NCBI RefSeq assembly: GCF_028994775.1
Contig: NZ_JAJQMN010000003.1
Coordinates: 124,001-188,000, forward strand
Direction: 5' to 3'
DNA length: 64,000 bases
From: Promicromonospora iranensis
GTDB lineage: Bacteria > Actinomycetota > Actinomycetes > Actinomycetales > Cellulomonadaceae
Both the position numbers and the translations under genes were made by a program. Below, in pieces: positions 9,017 to 17,192 of the stretch. Each line of letters begins with the position of its first letter. Position 1 is the first letter of the stretch. The notes under the pieces were generated by a model. It did no database searches and was not told the origin of the DNA. It saw nothing but the letters and a program-made list of their open reading frames with translations.

Positions 9017-9045
9017 TTGACGGCCGTGCTCTGATCCTGCAATCT
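9017..9045 (+). promoter_or_regulatory. Putative promoter of the GH81 gene
   Basis: A TTGACG -35 at 9017-9022 is followed after 17 bp by a poor -10 (CAATCT, 9040-9045). The palindromic operator starts two bases later, where a bound repressor would block transcription. Confidence 0.35.
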
Positions 9046-9046
9046 G

Positions 9047-9060
9047 TGAGAGCGCTCTCA
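9047..9060 (+). promoter_or_regulatory. LacI-family operator (perfect palindrome) upstream of GH81
   Basis: TGAGAGCGCTCTCA is a perfect 14-bp palindrome with a central GCGC, the layout of LacI/CelR-type operators (CelR of cellulolytic actinobacteria binds a TGGGAGCGCTCCCA-like site). It is 121 bp upstream of the chosen GH81 start. The cognate regulator is not adjacent; the LacI gene at 16066 is a candidate, but other palindromes fit that gene better. Confidence 0.65.
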
Positions 9061-9180
9061 CCGATGTTGCTTGTCAAGGAGCGGCGCGATGTGAAATTTC
9101 GCAAGTCCTTCATCACCCTCGACGACGCGGGAACGAGACGAGCGAAGCACCCCATGGTGGGCGGCTCCGAGAGGACAACG

Positions 9181-12156
9181 ATGTTCCATCCTTCTTCCAG
9201 CACAGGTTCGACGGCCAATCCCGAACCAGCGATGCGACCGCACGGCGATCAGCGGCTCGGGTCTCGACGCCGACGCCGGGAATGGCGTTCACACATGGCT
9301 GTTCTCACGGCAGTCGTGGTCGCACTCTCCACGGCCGGCGCCGCCCCGGCCGTGGCGGCCGAACCGACGCCCGTCGGTGCCGGGAGCTACACGACCGATC
9401 AGGTCGGCCCCGCACCCGAGGGGTGCGCCCCGCTCGCAACCGACGCTCGCGCGTTCATCACCGACTCGGCGCCGGAAGGGGCTGTGCCGACGAACGACTG
9501 GTGGTCCTCGTTGAGCTTCAAGAAGTTCGACTGCTCGATGAGCGAGCCCCTGCACGCGCACCCCGTGTCGTACAAGCCGTCGCCCGAGGGCCTCGGGCTC
9601 TCGTACACCCAGCAGCCCACCCTCTACGGAACGCCCGGTGGGATCGGGGAGTTTCACTACCCGTACAGCCAGGACCTCGTCGTCGGGGTAGCGGGTCTGA
9701 ACGCATCCGTCGCCGAGGTCGCCGATTGGAGCGACTGGACGGTCACCCCCTCCTGGAGCGACGGAGCACGCTCCATGACGGCGACGATCGGGCACGGGCT
9801 TCCCGTCACCTGGTTCGAGATGACCGGCGGCGATGCGCGCCTCACCGGTGCGTCGGACCTTCGTGTGTGGCTCCGCGACGGCGCCCGGATCGGATTCAGC
9901 ACCGGCGGCGCCGACTACGTCGCGTTCGCGCCGACCGGATCGTCCTGGACAACCTCTGGCAGCGTGCTCAGCAGCAACCTCTCCGGCAAGGGCTACCTCT
10001 CTGTCGCCGCACTTCCGACAACACCGGGCGACGACGACGCGGCGCGGACCGCCCAGGCGGACTCGTACACCCCGTATGCCTATGTCGAGGTGACCGGAAC
10101 TCGCGCCGACTACGACTACGACGAGGCCACGAGCATCGTGCGTACGACCTACTCCTTCGAGACCGAGGCGCACGAGGGCAGCAGCTCGGGCACGATCGTG
10201 GCGCTCTACCCGCATCAGGACGTCTACCTCGAGGAGACTGCCGGCGACGGGCCGGGCGGCGGCGCGGCCTCCGACCGCGACTACGAGTCCGCACGCGGCA
10301 AGATGAACACCCTGGTCGGAGCGACGTCGTTCACGACGGAGACTCCGTTCACCGGTGTCCTGCCGGAAGTCCCTGCGGTCGCGACCGCAGCGGGTGACGC
10401 GAATGCGCGGCTCGACGCCCTGCTCGACGCAGAAGCGGACGACCCGATGAGCATCGACGGTGGCGACACCTACTGGACCGGAAAGGCGCTCGGCCGCGCC
10501 GTGCGGATCGCGGAGATCGCCGATCAGCTCGACCGTACGAGCGTGCGCGATACGGCGCTCGGACAGATCGAGGCCACCCTCACGGACTGGTTCACGGCGA
10601 GCCCCGGCGAGACGGAGAAACTGTTCGCGTACAACGAGAACTGGGGCACCCTGGTGGGCTTCCCCGCCGGGTACGGCTCGGACAAAGAGCTGAACGACCA
10701 TCACTTCCACTACGGGTACTTCATCGTCGCGGCCGCCACGCTGGCGCGGTTCGATCCGGCGTGGGCCACCGACCAGGAGTTCGGCGGCATGGTTGACGAA
10801 CTGATCGCGGATGCCAACAACTTCGACCGCACCGACCTGCGTTATCCGTACCTCCGGGACTTCGACATCTACGCGGGTCACGACTGGGCGGCAGGCCACG
10901 GCGCGTTCGTCAACGGCAACAACCAGGAGTCGAGCTCGGAGGGCCAGAACTTCGCGAACGGTCTCATCCAGTGGGGTACCGCCACGGGCGACGACGCCAC
11001 ACGCGATGCCGGGATCTACCTCTACGCCACGCAGACGGCGGCGATCCAGCAGTACTGGTTCGACGGGTCCGGTGCGATGCCCGATGCCTTCGGGCACTCG
11101 ACGGTGGGCATGATCTGGGGCAGCGGTGGAGCGTACGCCACCTGGTTCAGCGGCGAAACCGAGATGATCCAGGGCATCAACACGCTGCCGATCACCGGCG
11201 GTCACCTCTACCTCGGTCTCAGGCCCGATGACGTCGTCGACAACTACGACGAGATGGTCGCGGCCAACAACGGCAACCCGACGGTGTGGCAGGACCTCCT
11301 GTGGTCGTATCTCGCACTCGGGGACGGTCAGCGAGCCCTCGCCGCACTCGACGGGGACCGCGAGTACCCGGTGGAGGAGGGAGAGAGTCGCGCGCACACG
11401 TATCACTGGATCGCCAACCTTGCCGGGCTGGGCACGATCGACCCGGCGGTGACGGCTGATTCTCCGGTGGCGGCCGTCTTCACCAAGAACGGGGCACGCA
11501 CCTACGTGGCCTCGAACATCACGCAGTCGCCCCTCACGGTCGAGTTCTCGGACGGGACCTCGCTCGCGGTGCCGGTCGGAAAGACCGTCACCTCGGGTGC
11601 TCATGCGTGGAGCGGGGGCGGCGCCGCGAGCGGCACCGACCCGACGGACCCGACGGATCCGCCCGAGCCTGCTGCGACCGAGTTCTACCTGACCGCGGGC
11701 GGCACGCTGGCCACTGGCCCGGGCTCTGCTACCACGGCCGTGCTGGGCGCGCGTTCAGGACCGGATGCGGTCGGTGATCCGAGCACCGGGCTCACCGCCA
11801 CGCTGGAGCACGTCACGGGCGAGTTCGGCGGTCTGCGCACCGCGTTCGATCTCGGCGTGGACGCAGAAGCGAATGTCGGTAACGGCACGCGACTGCGCGT
11901 CTCCTACGATCTCAGCGGCGACGGCTCCTTCGACCGGGTGGAGTCGTACAGATACTTCGCCACGGACCCGGTCCCGGGCTTCGAGCGCTACACCTCTGTG
12001 AACCGGGCGCTGGAAAGCTCCGAAGGCACTCTCGGCGACCTCAGGGACGGCACGATCCAGGTCGAGATCTGGAACGTGATCGGCAACGCGCCCTCGCTCC
12101 TGAACCTCGAAGACTCCGTGCTGGAGGTGCCGTTCGGGCCATTGACGGTGAGCTGA
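9181..12156 (+). CDS. Secreted glycoside hydrolase family 81 endo-beta-1,3-glucanase
   Basis: 991 aa. GH81 enzymes cleave beta-1,3-glucan (laminarin, fungal cell wall) with inversion. The ATG at 9181 is chosen over longer frames because AGAGGA lies six bases upstream. A long Arg-rich n-region (RRRRRE) and hydrophobic core end at AVAAEP near residue 60. The catalytic region (about 65-790) has NDWWSS, a FAYNENWGTLVGFP segment, DHHFHYG (Asp506, general acid candidate) and NNQESSSEG (Glu583 and Glu587, the conserved Glu pair). A Thr/Pro/Asp linker (about 815-835) leads to a C-terminal beta-sandwich of about 155 aa, with DLSGDGSFDRVESYRYFATD, of a type common in actinobacterial beta-glucanases; its CBM number is not assigned. 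A strong hairpin follows. Confidence 0.93.
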   Translation: MFHPSSSTGSTANPEPAMRPHGDQRLGSRRRRREWRSHMAVLTAVVVALSTAGAAPAVAAEPTPVGAGSYTTDQVGPAPEGCAPLATDARAFITDSAPEGAVPTNDWWSSLSFKKFDCSMSEPLHAHPVSYKPSPEGLGLSYTQQPTLYGTPGGIGEFHYPYSQDLVVGVAGLNASVAEVADWSDWTVTPSWSDGARSMTATIGHGLPVTWFEMTGGDARLTGASDLRVWLRDGARIGFSTGGADYVAFAPTGSSWTTSGSVLSSNLSGKGYLSVAALPTTPGDDDAARTAQADSYTPYAYVEVTGTRADYDYDEATSIVRTTYSFETEAHEGSSSGTIVALYPHQDVYLEETAGDGPGGGAASDRDYESARGKMNTLVGATSFTTETPFTGVLPEVPAVATAAGDANARLDALLDAEADDPMSIDGGDTYWTGKALGRAVRIAEIADQLDRTSVRDTALGQIEATLTDWFTASPGETEKLFAYNENWGTLVGFPAGYGSDKELNDHHFHYGYFIVAAATLARFDPAWATDQEFGGMVDELIADANNFDRTDLRYPYLRDFDIYAGHDWAAGHGAFVNGNNQESSSEGQNFANGLIQWGTATGDDATRDAGIYLYATQTAAIQQYWFDGSGAMPDAFGHSTVGMIWGSGGAYATWFSGETEMIQGINTLPITGGHLYLGLRPDDVVDNYDEMVAANNGNPTVWQDLLWSYLALGDGQRALAALDGDREYPVEEGESRAHTYHWIANLAGLGTIDPAVTADSPVAAVFTKNGARTYVASNITQSPLTVEFSDGTSLAVPVGKTVTSGAHAWSGGGAASGTDPTDPTDPPEPAATEFYLTAGGTLATGPGSATTAVLGARSGPDAVGDPSTGLTATLEHVTGEFGGLRTAFDLGVDAEANVGNGTRLRVSYDLSGDGSFDRVESYRYFATDPVPGFERYTSVNRALESSEGTLGDLRDGTIQVEIWNVIGNAPSLLNLEDSVLEVPFGPLTVS

Positions 12157-12173
12157 CGAGCACCAAGGAGCAC

Positions 12174-12205
12174 GATGGCCCCGGTCGGTGGCGACCGGGG
12201 CCATC
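12174..12205 (+). terminator. Bidirectional terminator between GH81 and the monooxygenase
   Basis: A 14-bp perfect stem (GATGGCCCCGGTCG and its complement, 12174-12187 and 12192-12205) with a GTGG loop, without a clear T-run. It lies between convergent genes and can serve both. Confidence 0.8.
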
Positions 12206-12273
12206 GGAAGGGACCGAGCCGGACCCCCCAGCGCCCTGACGCCGTCCGGCCGCGAGCCGGTCTATCCGCACCC

Positions 12274-13398
12274 TCAGGGACTGACCGGCGTCGTCGCGTA
12301 CGAGTTGAGCTGCCGGTTCCGCTCCTCGATCGCCTCGGTCGTCGGCGGCACCAGCAGTTCTCCGCCCGGCGCGGCGGTCGCCTGGGCGTGCGTGACGTAC
12401 GGACGCTGCCGCTCCTCGTACTCGGCGAGGGCAGCGCCGACGTCGTCCGGGTGCGTTCCCAACGCTTCGGCGAGGATCGAGGCCCCCGTCAGCGCGAGCG
12501 ACGTGCCACGCCCCGAGAGACCGGAAGGACCGGAGGCCGCGTCACCGAGCAGGACCACCCGGCCCCGGTGCCAGCTGTCCATGTGGATCTGCGCCACGGT
12601 GTCGAAGTACAGGTCCGGGTCTCGCACCAGGGCGTCGACCAGCTCGGGAACGCGCCACTCGTCGTGCCCGGCGAACGCGTCGGCGAGGATCCGCCGAGCG
12701 GAGTCGGGGTCGCGGTAGTCGTGATCGAGCGGCTCGGAGCGGAAGGTGGCCACGGCAATCACCTTGTCGTGATAGCGAGCGAACCCGATCAGGTGGCCGG
12801 GGTAGTTGTAGAACGAGTTCTCCCGGCTCGTGGACTCCTCCCGACCGGGCATCAACCCGAACGCCACGTAGTAGCCCAGCGGACGCAGGTACTCGCTCTC
12901 GGGGCCGAAGGCCAGGCGCCGGGTCGCGGAGTGGATACCGTCCGCACCGATCACGAGGTCGAACCGGTCGGTGGACCCAGAGGCGAAGGTGGCGTCAACG
13001 CCCGTGCCGTCGTCGGCCAGGGCCGTGACGTGCTCGTCGAAGATCAGGCGCACGCCGTCGGGCAGCGCGTCACGGAGGATGCGGGTCAGGTCCTCGCGGG
13101 CGATCTCGATGTCGTCGGCCGAGTCTCCGACCATCGCCTGCGGCACCGTCGCGAGCACGGCTCCGTCAGACCCGACGAAGTGGACGGTCTCGGTCATCGT
13201 GAGGCGAGCGTCCCGCACCGCGTCCAGGATGCCCATCCGGCCGGCGGCGCCGATGGCGTCGCCACGCAGGTCGATCGGCGATCCGCCGGTCCGCAGCCGG
13301 GCAGCACGCTCCACGATCGTGACGTCGTGTCCCGAGCCGCCGAAGGTGATTCCCGCCGACAGACCCGCGAGCCCGGCACCGGTGATGAGGATGCGCAT
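12274..13398 (-). CDS. FAD-dependent monooxygenase
   Basis: 374 aa, a group A flavoprotein hydroxylase of the PHBH/TetX type. Visible motifs: the Rossmann GAGLAGLSAG (residues 7-16) with an acidic end of strand 2 (TIVERA); the DG-type motif GADGIHSATRRLAFG in the middle; and GDAASGPSGLSGRGTSLALTGA, the second FAD-binding motif. The ATG at 13398 has GGAG upstream; a longer frame runs into the divergent regulator. It is 69 bp from the TetR gene, with an inverted repeat between them, so TetR control is likely. The substrate is not known; an aromatic compound or antibiotic is possible. Confidence 0.88.
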   Translation of the reverse strand: MRILITGAGLAGLSAGITFGGSGHDVTIVERAARLRTGGSPIDLRGDAIGAAGRMGILDAVRDARLTMTETVHFVGSDGAVLATVPQAMVGDSADDIEIAREDLTRILRDALPDGVRLIFDEHVTALADDGTGVDATFASGSTDRFDLVIGADGIHSATRRLAFGPESEYLRPLGYYVAFGLMPGREESTSRENSFYNYPGHLIGFARYHDKVIAVATFRSEPLDHDYRDPDSARRILADAFAGHDEWRVPELVDALVRDPDLYFDTVAQIHMDSWHRGRVVLLGDAASGPSGLSGRGTSLALTGASILAEALGTHPDDVGAALAEYEERQRPYVTHAQATAAPGGELLVPPTTEAIEERNRQLNSYATTPVSP

Positions 13399-13412
13399 GT
13401 CGATCTCCTTCC

Positions 13413-13431
13413 AAGAGACACGTTGTCTCTT
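13413..13431. promoter_or_regulatory. Inverted-repeat operator in the monooxygenase/TetR divergent promoter
   Basis: AAGAGACA CGT TGTCTCTT, a perfect 8-bp inverted repeat with a 3-nt spacer. It is 15 bp from the monooxygenase start and 37 bp from the TetR start, the expected place for a TetR operator serving both genes. Confidence 0.7.
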
Positions 13432-13467
13432 AAGCACTCTGGTACCGTAGCACGCAGAGGAGACACT

Positions 13468-14133
13468 GTGACTCTTAATGGGACTCTTAATGGCGAGCGA
13501 CGGCGCCGCGGTGCCGAGCTGGAGACCGCACTGCTCGACGCGGCGTGGGCCGAGCTGACCGAACGCGGATACGACGACCTGACCTACGACGGCGTCGCCC
13601 AGCGCGCCCGGACGGGCCGCGCCGTGCTCTACCGCCGCTGGCCCGCCAAGGCAGAGCTCGTGCATGCCGCCGTGCTGCACGTGATCGGTAGCGAGCCGGC
13701 CGAGCCTCCGGACACCGGCAGCCTCCGCGGCGACGTGATCGCCGCCCTCCAGCAGACCAACAGCACCAGGATCGTCATGGCCGTGCAGCTGCTGACCCGT
13801 CTGGGCGACTACTACCGCGCGACCGGTGTCTCGCTGGGCGGCCTCATCGAGGCGGCCACCGGCGGGAAGAACCCGATCATGCGGGTCATCGCCGAGCGCG
13901 CCGCGGCACGCGGTGAGCTCGATCCCGTAACGATCACCGAACGGGTACTGCGCGTCCCGGTGGACCTGTTCCGGATGGAGTTCATCCTCACCTACGAACC
14001 GGTACCCGACTCCGTCATCCTGGAAATCGTCGACGACGTCTTTCTGCCCCTGGTCAACGCAGGGCGTGTTCCGACTGGATCACACGGCTCGTCCCGATCC
14101 GCTATCGACTCTCGGTCTCAGCGCAAGTCCTGA
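13468..14133 (+). CDS. TetR family transcriptional regulator
   Basis: 221 aa. N-terminal helix-turn-helix (about residues 16-60): ETALLDAAWAELTERGYDD, LTYDGVAQRARTGRAVLYRR, WPAKAELV. The C-terminal domain belongs to the TetR_C group with a DYYRATG loop. The GTG at 13468 follows AGAGGAGAC; longer frames run through the antisense side of the monooxygenase gene. The first codons hold a tandem 12-bp repeat (13470-13493) that encodes TLNGTLNG. It probably represses the divergent monooxygenase and itself through the 13413-13431 site. Confidence 0.88.
   Translation: MTLNGTLNGERRRRGAELETALLDAAWAELTERGYDDLTYDGVAQRARTGRAVLYRRWPAKAELVHAAVLHVIGSEPAEPPDTGSLRGDVIAALQQTNSTRIVMAVQLLTRLGDYYRATGVSLGGLIEAATGGKNPIMRVIAERAAARGELDPVTITERVLRVPVDLFRMEFILTYEPVPDSVILEIVDDVFLPLVNAGRVPTGSHGSSRSAIDSRSQRKS
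13470..13493 (+). repeat. Tandem 12-bp repeat at the start of the TetR gene
   Basis: GACTCTTAATGG occurs twice back to back (13470-13481, 13482-13493), so the first residues after the initiator are TLNG repeated. Being a multiple of three, it does not shift the frame. The CTCTTAA stretch resembles half of the nearby operator. Confidence 0.7.
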
Positions 14134-14184
14134 CGCCCCGAAAGGCGCGGATCGCATGATGGCTCCGGCACCGACCTTCACCCC

Positions 14185-14275
14185 CTGATCGTTTCTGATC
14201 GTTCAAGGCTCACTCTTGACCACATACTGCTCGAGTGGAACCCTTACGGCGACGCTGACCCGCGCAAACGATCAG
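14185..14275. promoter_or_regulatory. Three copies of CTGATCGTT(T) upstream of the GH5 gene
   Basis: Two direct copies (14185-14194 and 14195-14203) and one inverted copy, AAACGATCAG at 14266-14275, form a 10-bp inverted repeat spanning about 90 bp ahead of the GH5 start. This suggests an activator or repressor site pair. No protein is known for it. Confidence 0.4.
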
Positions 14276-14314
14276 CATCGAAGCCCTCCGTTAGTTCAAC
14301 GACGAACACGCGCA

Positions 14315-15841
14315 ATGACGCGCGAGATGGGTTGCACCGTGACGACACTCCGTCCAACCTCCCCACGCCCCCGGCGGCCCTGGGCGCGCCTGACCGCCCT
14401 GCTGGCCGTCCTGACCCTCCTGCCGTTCACCGCCGTCGCGGGCAGCGCCCCCGCCGCTGCGGCCACCGACCAGTTCCGCGGCATGAACTGGGCGGTCTCC
14501 GGTGACAACTTCTCGACGAGCCCGCTGGTGCTCGACGGGCTCTCGTCGTCGGACAGCTACGACACCGTGCGCGCCAAGGCCAACGCGCTCTACGGCGACA
14601 TGGAGTCGACGCTCGGCGTCAACACCGTCCGCCTGCCCGTCAACGCCCACACGGTCGGCACGGCCTGGTGGGGTGCCTACCGCGGCACGATCGACGCAGC
14701 CACGGCCCGCGGGTGGAAGGTCATCCTCGGCTACTGGGAGGACGGCGCCGCCTCCGGCGGCAGGATCACGAACACCTCCGCCTGGAACTCCATGTGGAGC
14801 ACGATCCTGTCGCAGTACGCCTCGAACGACCTCGTCTACTTCGAGCCGATGAACGAGCCCCACGGCTACTCCTCGACCGCATGGCGGGACACGGCCGCCG
14901 CCTGGCTCAGCACGCACAGCAACGCCCCCGACGGCCGGGTCCTGATCGGTGGCACGGGCTACAGCCAGGACCTGCGCGACGTCTGCAACGACTCACGCTT
15001 CAACAGCACCCTGCTCTCGTTCCACACGTACACCTTCATGTACAGCGCGATGACCTACGACGCCTGGAGGTCGCACATCACGACCCGCCTGGGCAACTGC
15101 GCGTCGCGCGCCGTCGTGACCGAGTTCGGCTCCGCGATGAACAACGGCCTGAACTACAACGACAGCGGCAGTGCCGACAACATGGTCCGGTACCTGCGGG
15201 CCGTCGCCGAGGTGATGCGCGACAACTCCATGGGTGGTGTGTACTGGCCGGCTGCCGGCGGCAAGCAGGGCAACATCGGCTACGACTGGTACTCCATCTA
15301 CATCAAGAGCGGCAGCGGCACCGCGCTCGACCTGACGATCCGCAACTACTCCGGCGCCAACCAGTACCGGTACGCCATGGGCGACAACGTGAACCCGAGC
15401 GGCGGCACCGGCTCCGGGTCCCGCGCCGGGACGATCGCCGCCAAGCACTCGGGCAAGTGCATGGACGTCGTCTCCGCCTCGATGTCGAACGCCGCCGAGG
15501 TCACCCAGTACACCTGCGGCACCGGGACGAACCAGCGCATCGCGCTGAACGATCTCGGCAACGGCTACTACAACCTCGTCGCCCAGCACTCCGGCAAGTG
15601 CATCGAGGTCGACGGCGCGTCCACGGCCGACGGCGCGAGCATCACGCAGTACACCTGCAACGCGGGCAGCAACCAGCAGTGGCAGCGCATCAGCGTGGGC
15701 AGCGACCACCAGTTCAAGAACCGGAACTCGGGCAAGTGCATCGACGTCCCGAGCGCCTCCACCGCCAACAGCGCCCGCCTGAAGCAGTACACCTGCAACA
15801 CCAGCAGCACCAACCAGGTCTGGACGATCGGGAACTCGTGA
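14315..15841 (+). CDS. Secreted GH5 endoglucanase-like enzyme with C-terminal ricin B (CBM13) domain
   Basis: 508 aa if the ATG at 14315 is used; ATG 14327 and GTG 14339 are alternatives, and none has a clear ribosome-binding site. A basic n-region and hydrophobic core end at PAAAATDQ. The GH5 barrel (about 50-340) has FEPMNEPHG with Glu181 as acid/base and VVTEFGS with Glu270 as nucleophile, at the expected spacing. A short Gly/Ser linker leads to a ricin-type beta-trefoil with three repeats, each with a (H/N)SGKC segment and a QYTC turn; QxW-like ends are kept in repeats two and three but degenerate in the first. Likely substrate is cellulose or another beta-glucan; the GH5 subfamily is not assigned. 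Confidence 0.9.
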   Translation: MTREMGCTVTTLRPTSPRPRRPWARLTALLAVLTLLPFTAVAGSAPAAAATDQFRGMNWAVSGDNFSTSPLVLDGLSSSDSYDTVRAKANALYGDMESTLGVNTVRLPVNAHTVGTAWWGAYRGTIDAATARGWKVILGYWEDGAASGGRITNTSAWNSMWSTILSQYASNDLVYFEPMNEPHGYSSTAWRDTAAAWLSTHSNAPDGRVLIGGTGYSQDLRDVCNDSRFNSTLLSFHTYTFMYSAMTYDAWRSHITTRLGNCASRAVVTEFGSAMNNGLNYNDSGSADNMVRYLRAVAEVMRDNSMGGVYWPAAGGKQGNIGYDWYSIYIKSGSGTALDLTIRNYSGANQYRYAMGDNVNPSGGTGSGSRAGTIAAKHSGKCMDVVSASMSNAAEVTQYTCGTGTNQRIALNDLGNGYYNLVAQHSGKCIEVDGASTADGASITQYTCNAGSNQQWQRISVGSDHQFKNRNSGKCIDVPSASTANSARLKQYTCNTSSTNQVWTIGNS

Positions 15842-15860
15842 TCGCAGCCTGACACCGCAC

Positions 15861-15892
15861 GCGGCGGGCGAGGCCACAGCCACGCCCGCCGC
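15861..15892 (+). terminator. Terminator after the GH5 gene
   Basis: GCGGCGGGCG (15861-15870) and CGCCCGCCGC (15883-15892) form a 10-bp perfect stem with a 12-nt loop, 20 bp after the GH5 stop. No strong T-run follows. Confidence 0.6.
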
Positions 15893-16050
15893 ACGGGGCT
15901 CCGCCGGTGATCAGGTCCGTCGCAAGCACACGATGAGGAAGGTTGCTCAGCAGGCTCGCAGCCGTCGCAGGTGTGGTCCGATGACGACCACCGCGTCCGC
16001 CCGACGGCGTCCCCCGTCCCACCCGGCAGTTCGCCCGAACCGGGCATGTG

Positions 16051-16069
16051 CCATAGGTTCTGACTATGG
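16051..16069 (+). promoter_or_regulatory. Leaderless -10 and inverted repeat at the LacI start
   Basis: TAGGTT (16054-16059) ends six bases before the ATG at 16066. The same stretch is an inverted repeat, CCATAG, seven bases, CTATGG, overlapping the start codon, so the regulator could control itself here. Confidence 0.5.
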
Positions 16070-17160
16070 CTGAGCCGGGCAGCGAGGAACGGGCGAAGGA
16101 GCCGCGCACCGTCCCCACCATCAGCGACGTAGCGCGGCACGCCGGCGTCAGCCCGATGACGGTCTCGCGTGTGCTCTCGGGCGGCCAGAACGTCAGTGCC
16201 ACGATGCGCCGCAAGGTGGAGACCTCCGTGCGCGCCCTGGGCTACCGCCGCAACGAGAACGCGCGGAGCCTGCGGCCCGGCCACCGCAGCGGTCTGGTCG
16301 GCGTGGTGGTGACCAACCTGGCGAACCCGTACTACGCCGAGGTGCTCGAGGGGATCGGCGAGATCCTGAGCGAGGCGAACCGGCGGGTCGTCTTCGGCAC
16401 CTCGCACGAGGATCCCGAGGAGGAGGCACGGCTCATCGCGGACTTCGTCGGCCGCCAGACGGAGGGGCTCATCGTGGTGCCCGCCGGCGGCCCGTCGGAG
16501 CATCTGCGGCCGGAACAGCGGCACGGTGTGCCCCTGGTCTTCGCCTCACGGCGGCAGGACGGCGTGGACGTCGACGCCGTCATCGTGGACGACGTGCGAG
16601 GCGCGGAGCGGGTCACCGCCCTGCTGCTGGAGGAAGGGCACCGGCGTATCGCGTTCGTCGGCAACGCGGTCTCCGTCTTCACCGGGCAGCGACGCTACGA
16701 GGGGTTCGAGCGCGCGCACGCCGCGGCGGGCGTCCCCGTGCTGCCCGAGCTGGTCCGGCGCGGACAGCAGGACATCCACTCCGCCGAGACCGCCGCCCGG
16801 GAGCTGCTCGCCCTCGACGAGCCGCCCACGGCGATCTTCGGCGCCAACAACCGAAACATGGTCGGTGCCATCAAGGCCCTGCACGCCGCCTCGGCCGTGC
16901 GCGGGACCGACCTGTTCGCCCGGGTGCGGCTCGCGAGCTTCGACACCTTCGACCTGGAGGAACTCGTGCCGGGCGACCTCTCCGTGGTCACGCACGACGC
17001 GCGCGAGCTGGGCCGCACGGCGGCGGAGCTGCTGCTCGTGCGGCTGCAGGGCAAGCGCCCCGACCGGCCGACCCGGACGATCGAGCTGCCGACGTCGATC
17101 CGCACCCGCCGTCGGTCGGAGGAGCGCCTGCCCGGCGCCGAACCGGCTCAGCCGGCGTAA
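16066..17160 (+). CDS. LacI family transcriptional regulator
   Basis: 364 aa. The N-terminal LacI helix-turn-helix covers about residues 16-62 (TISDVARHAGVSPMTVSRVL, then a hinge with ENARSLR). A ligand-binding domain of the periplasmic-binding type follows (GLVGVVVTNLANPYYAEVLE; GRQTEGLIVVP; RIAFVGN). It faces the convergent GH76/GH38/ABC operon and is the only LacI gene in the window, so it is the best candidate to bind the TGGTATCG palindromes at 24782, 24903 and 25982. That link is inferred from position. The C-terminal codons lie in a duplicated 19-bp palindromic sequence. Confidence 0.9.
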   Translation: MAEPGSEERAKEPRTVPTISDVARHAGVSPMTVSRVLSGGQNVSATMRRKVETSVRALGYRRNENARSLRPGHRSGLVGVVVTNLANPYYAEVLEGIGEILSEANRRVVFGTSHEDPEEEARLIADFVGRQTEGLIVVPAGGPSEHLRPEQRHGVPLVFASRRQDGVDVDAVIVDDVRGAERVTALLLEEGHRRIAFVGNAVSVFTGQRRYEGFERAHAAAGVPVLPELVRRGQQDIHSAETAARELLALDEPPTAIFGANNRNMVGAIKALHAASAVRGTDLFARVRLASFDTFDLEELVPGDLSVVTHDARELGRTAAELLLVRLQGKRPDRPTRTIELPTSIRTRRRSEERLPGAEPAQPA

Positions 17161-17183
17161 CCGGCCGAACCGGCTCAGCCGGC
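17138..17183. repeat. Duplicated 19-bp palindromic sequence at the LacI gene end
   Basis: CCGAACCGGCTCAGCCGGC occurs at 17138-17156 (inside the last LacI codons) and again at 17165-17183. Each copy has an internal CCGGCT-C-AGCCGG hairpin. The pair lies between convergent genes and may act as a terminator; it looks like a 27-bp tandem duplication. Confidence 0.6.
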
Positions 17184-17192
17184 CGGGCCCGC

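Noticed and set aside
9289-11604. 771-aa open frame opposite GH81
   Set aside because: Antisense shadow caused by high third-position GC.
12175-13467. Long N-terminal extension of the TetR frame
   Set aside because: It runs antisense through the monooxygenase gene; the TetR fold begins after GTG 13468, which has a ribosome-binding site.
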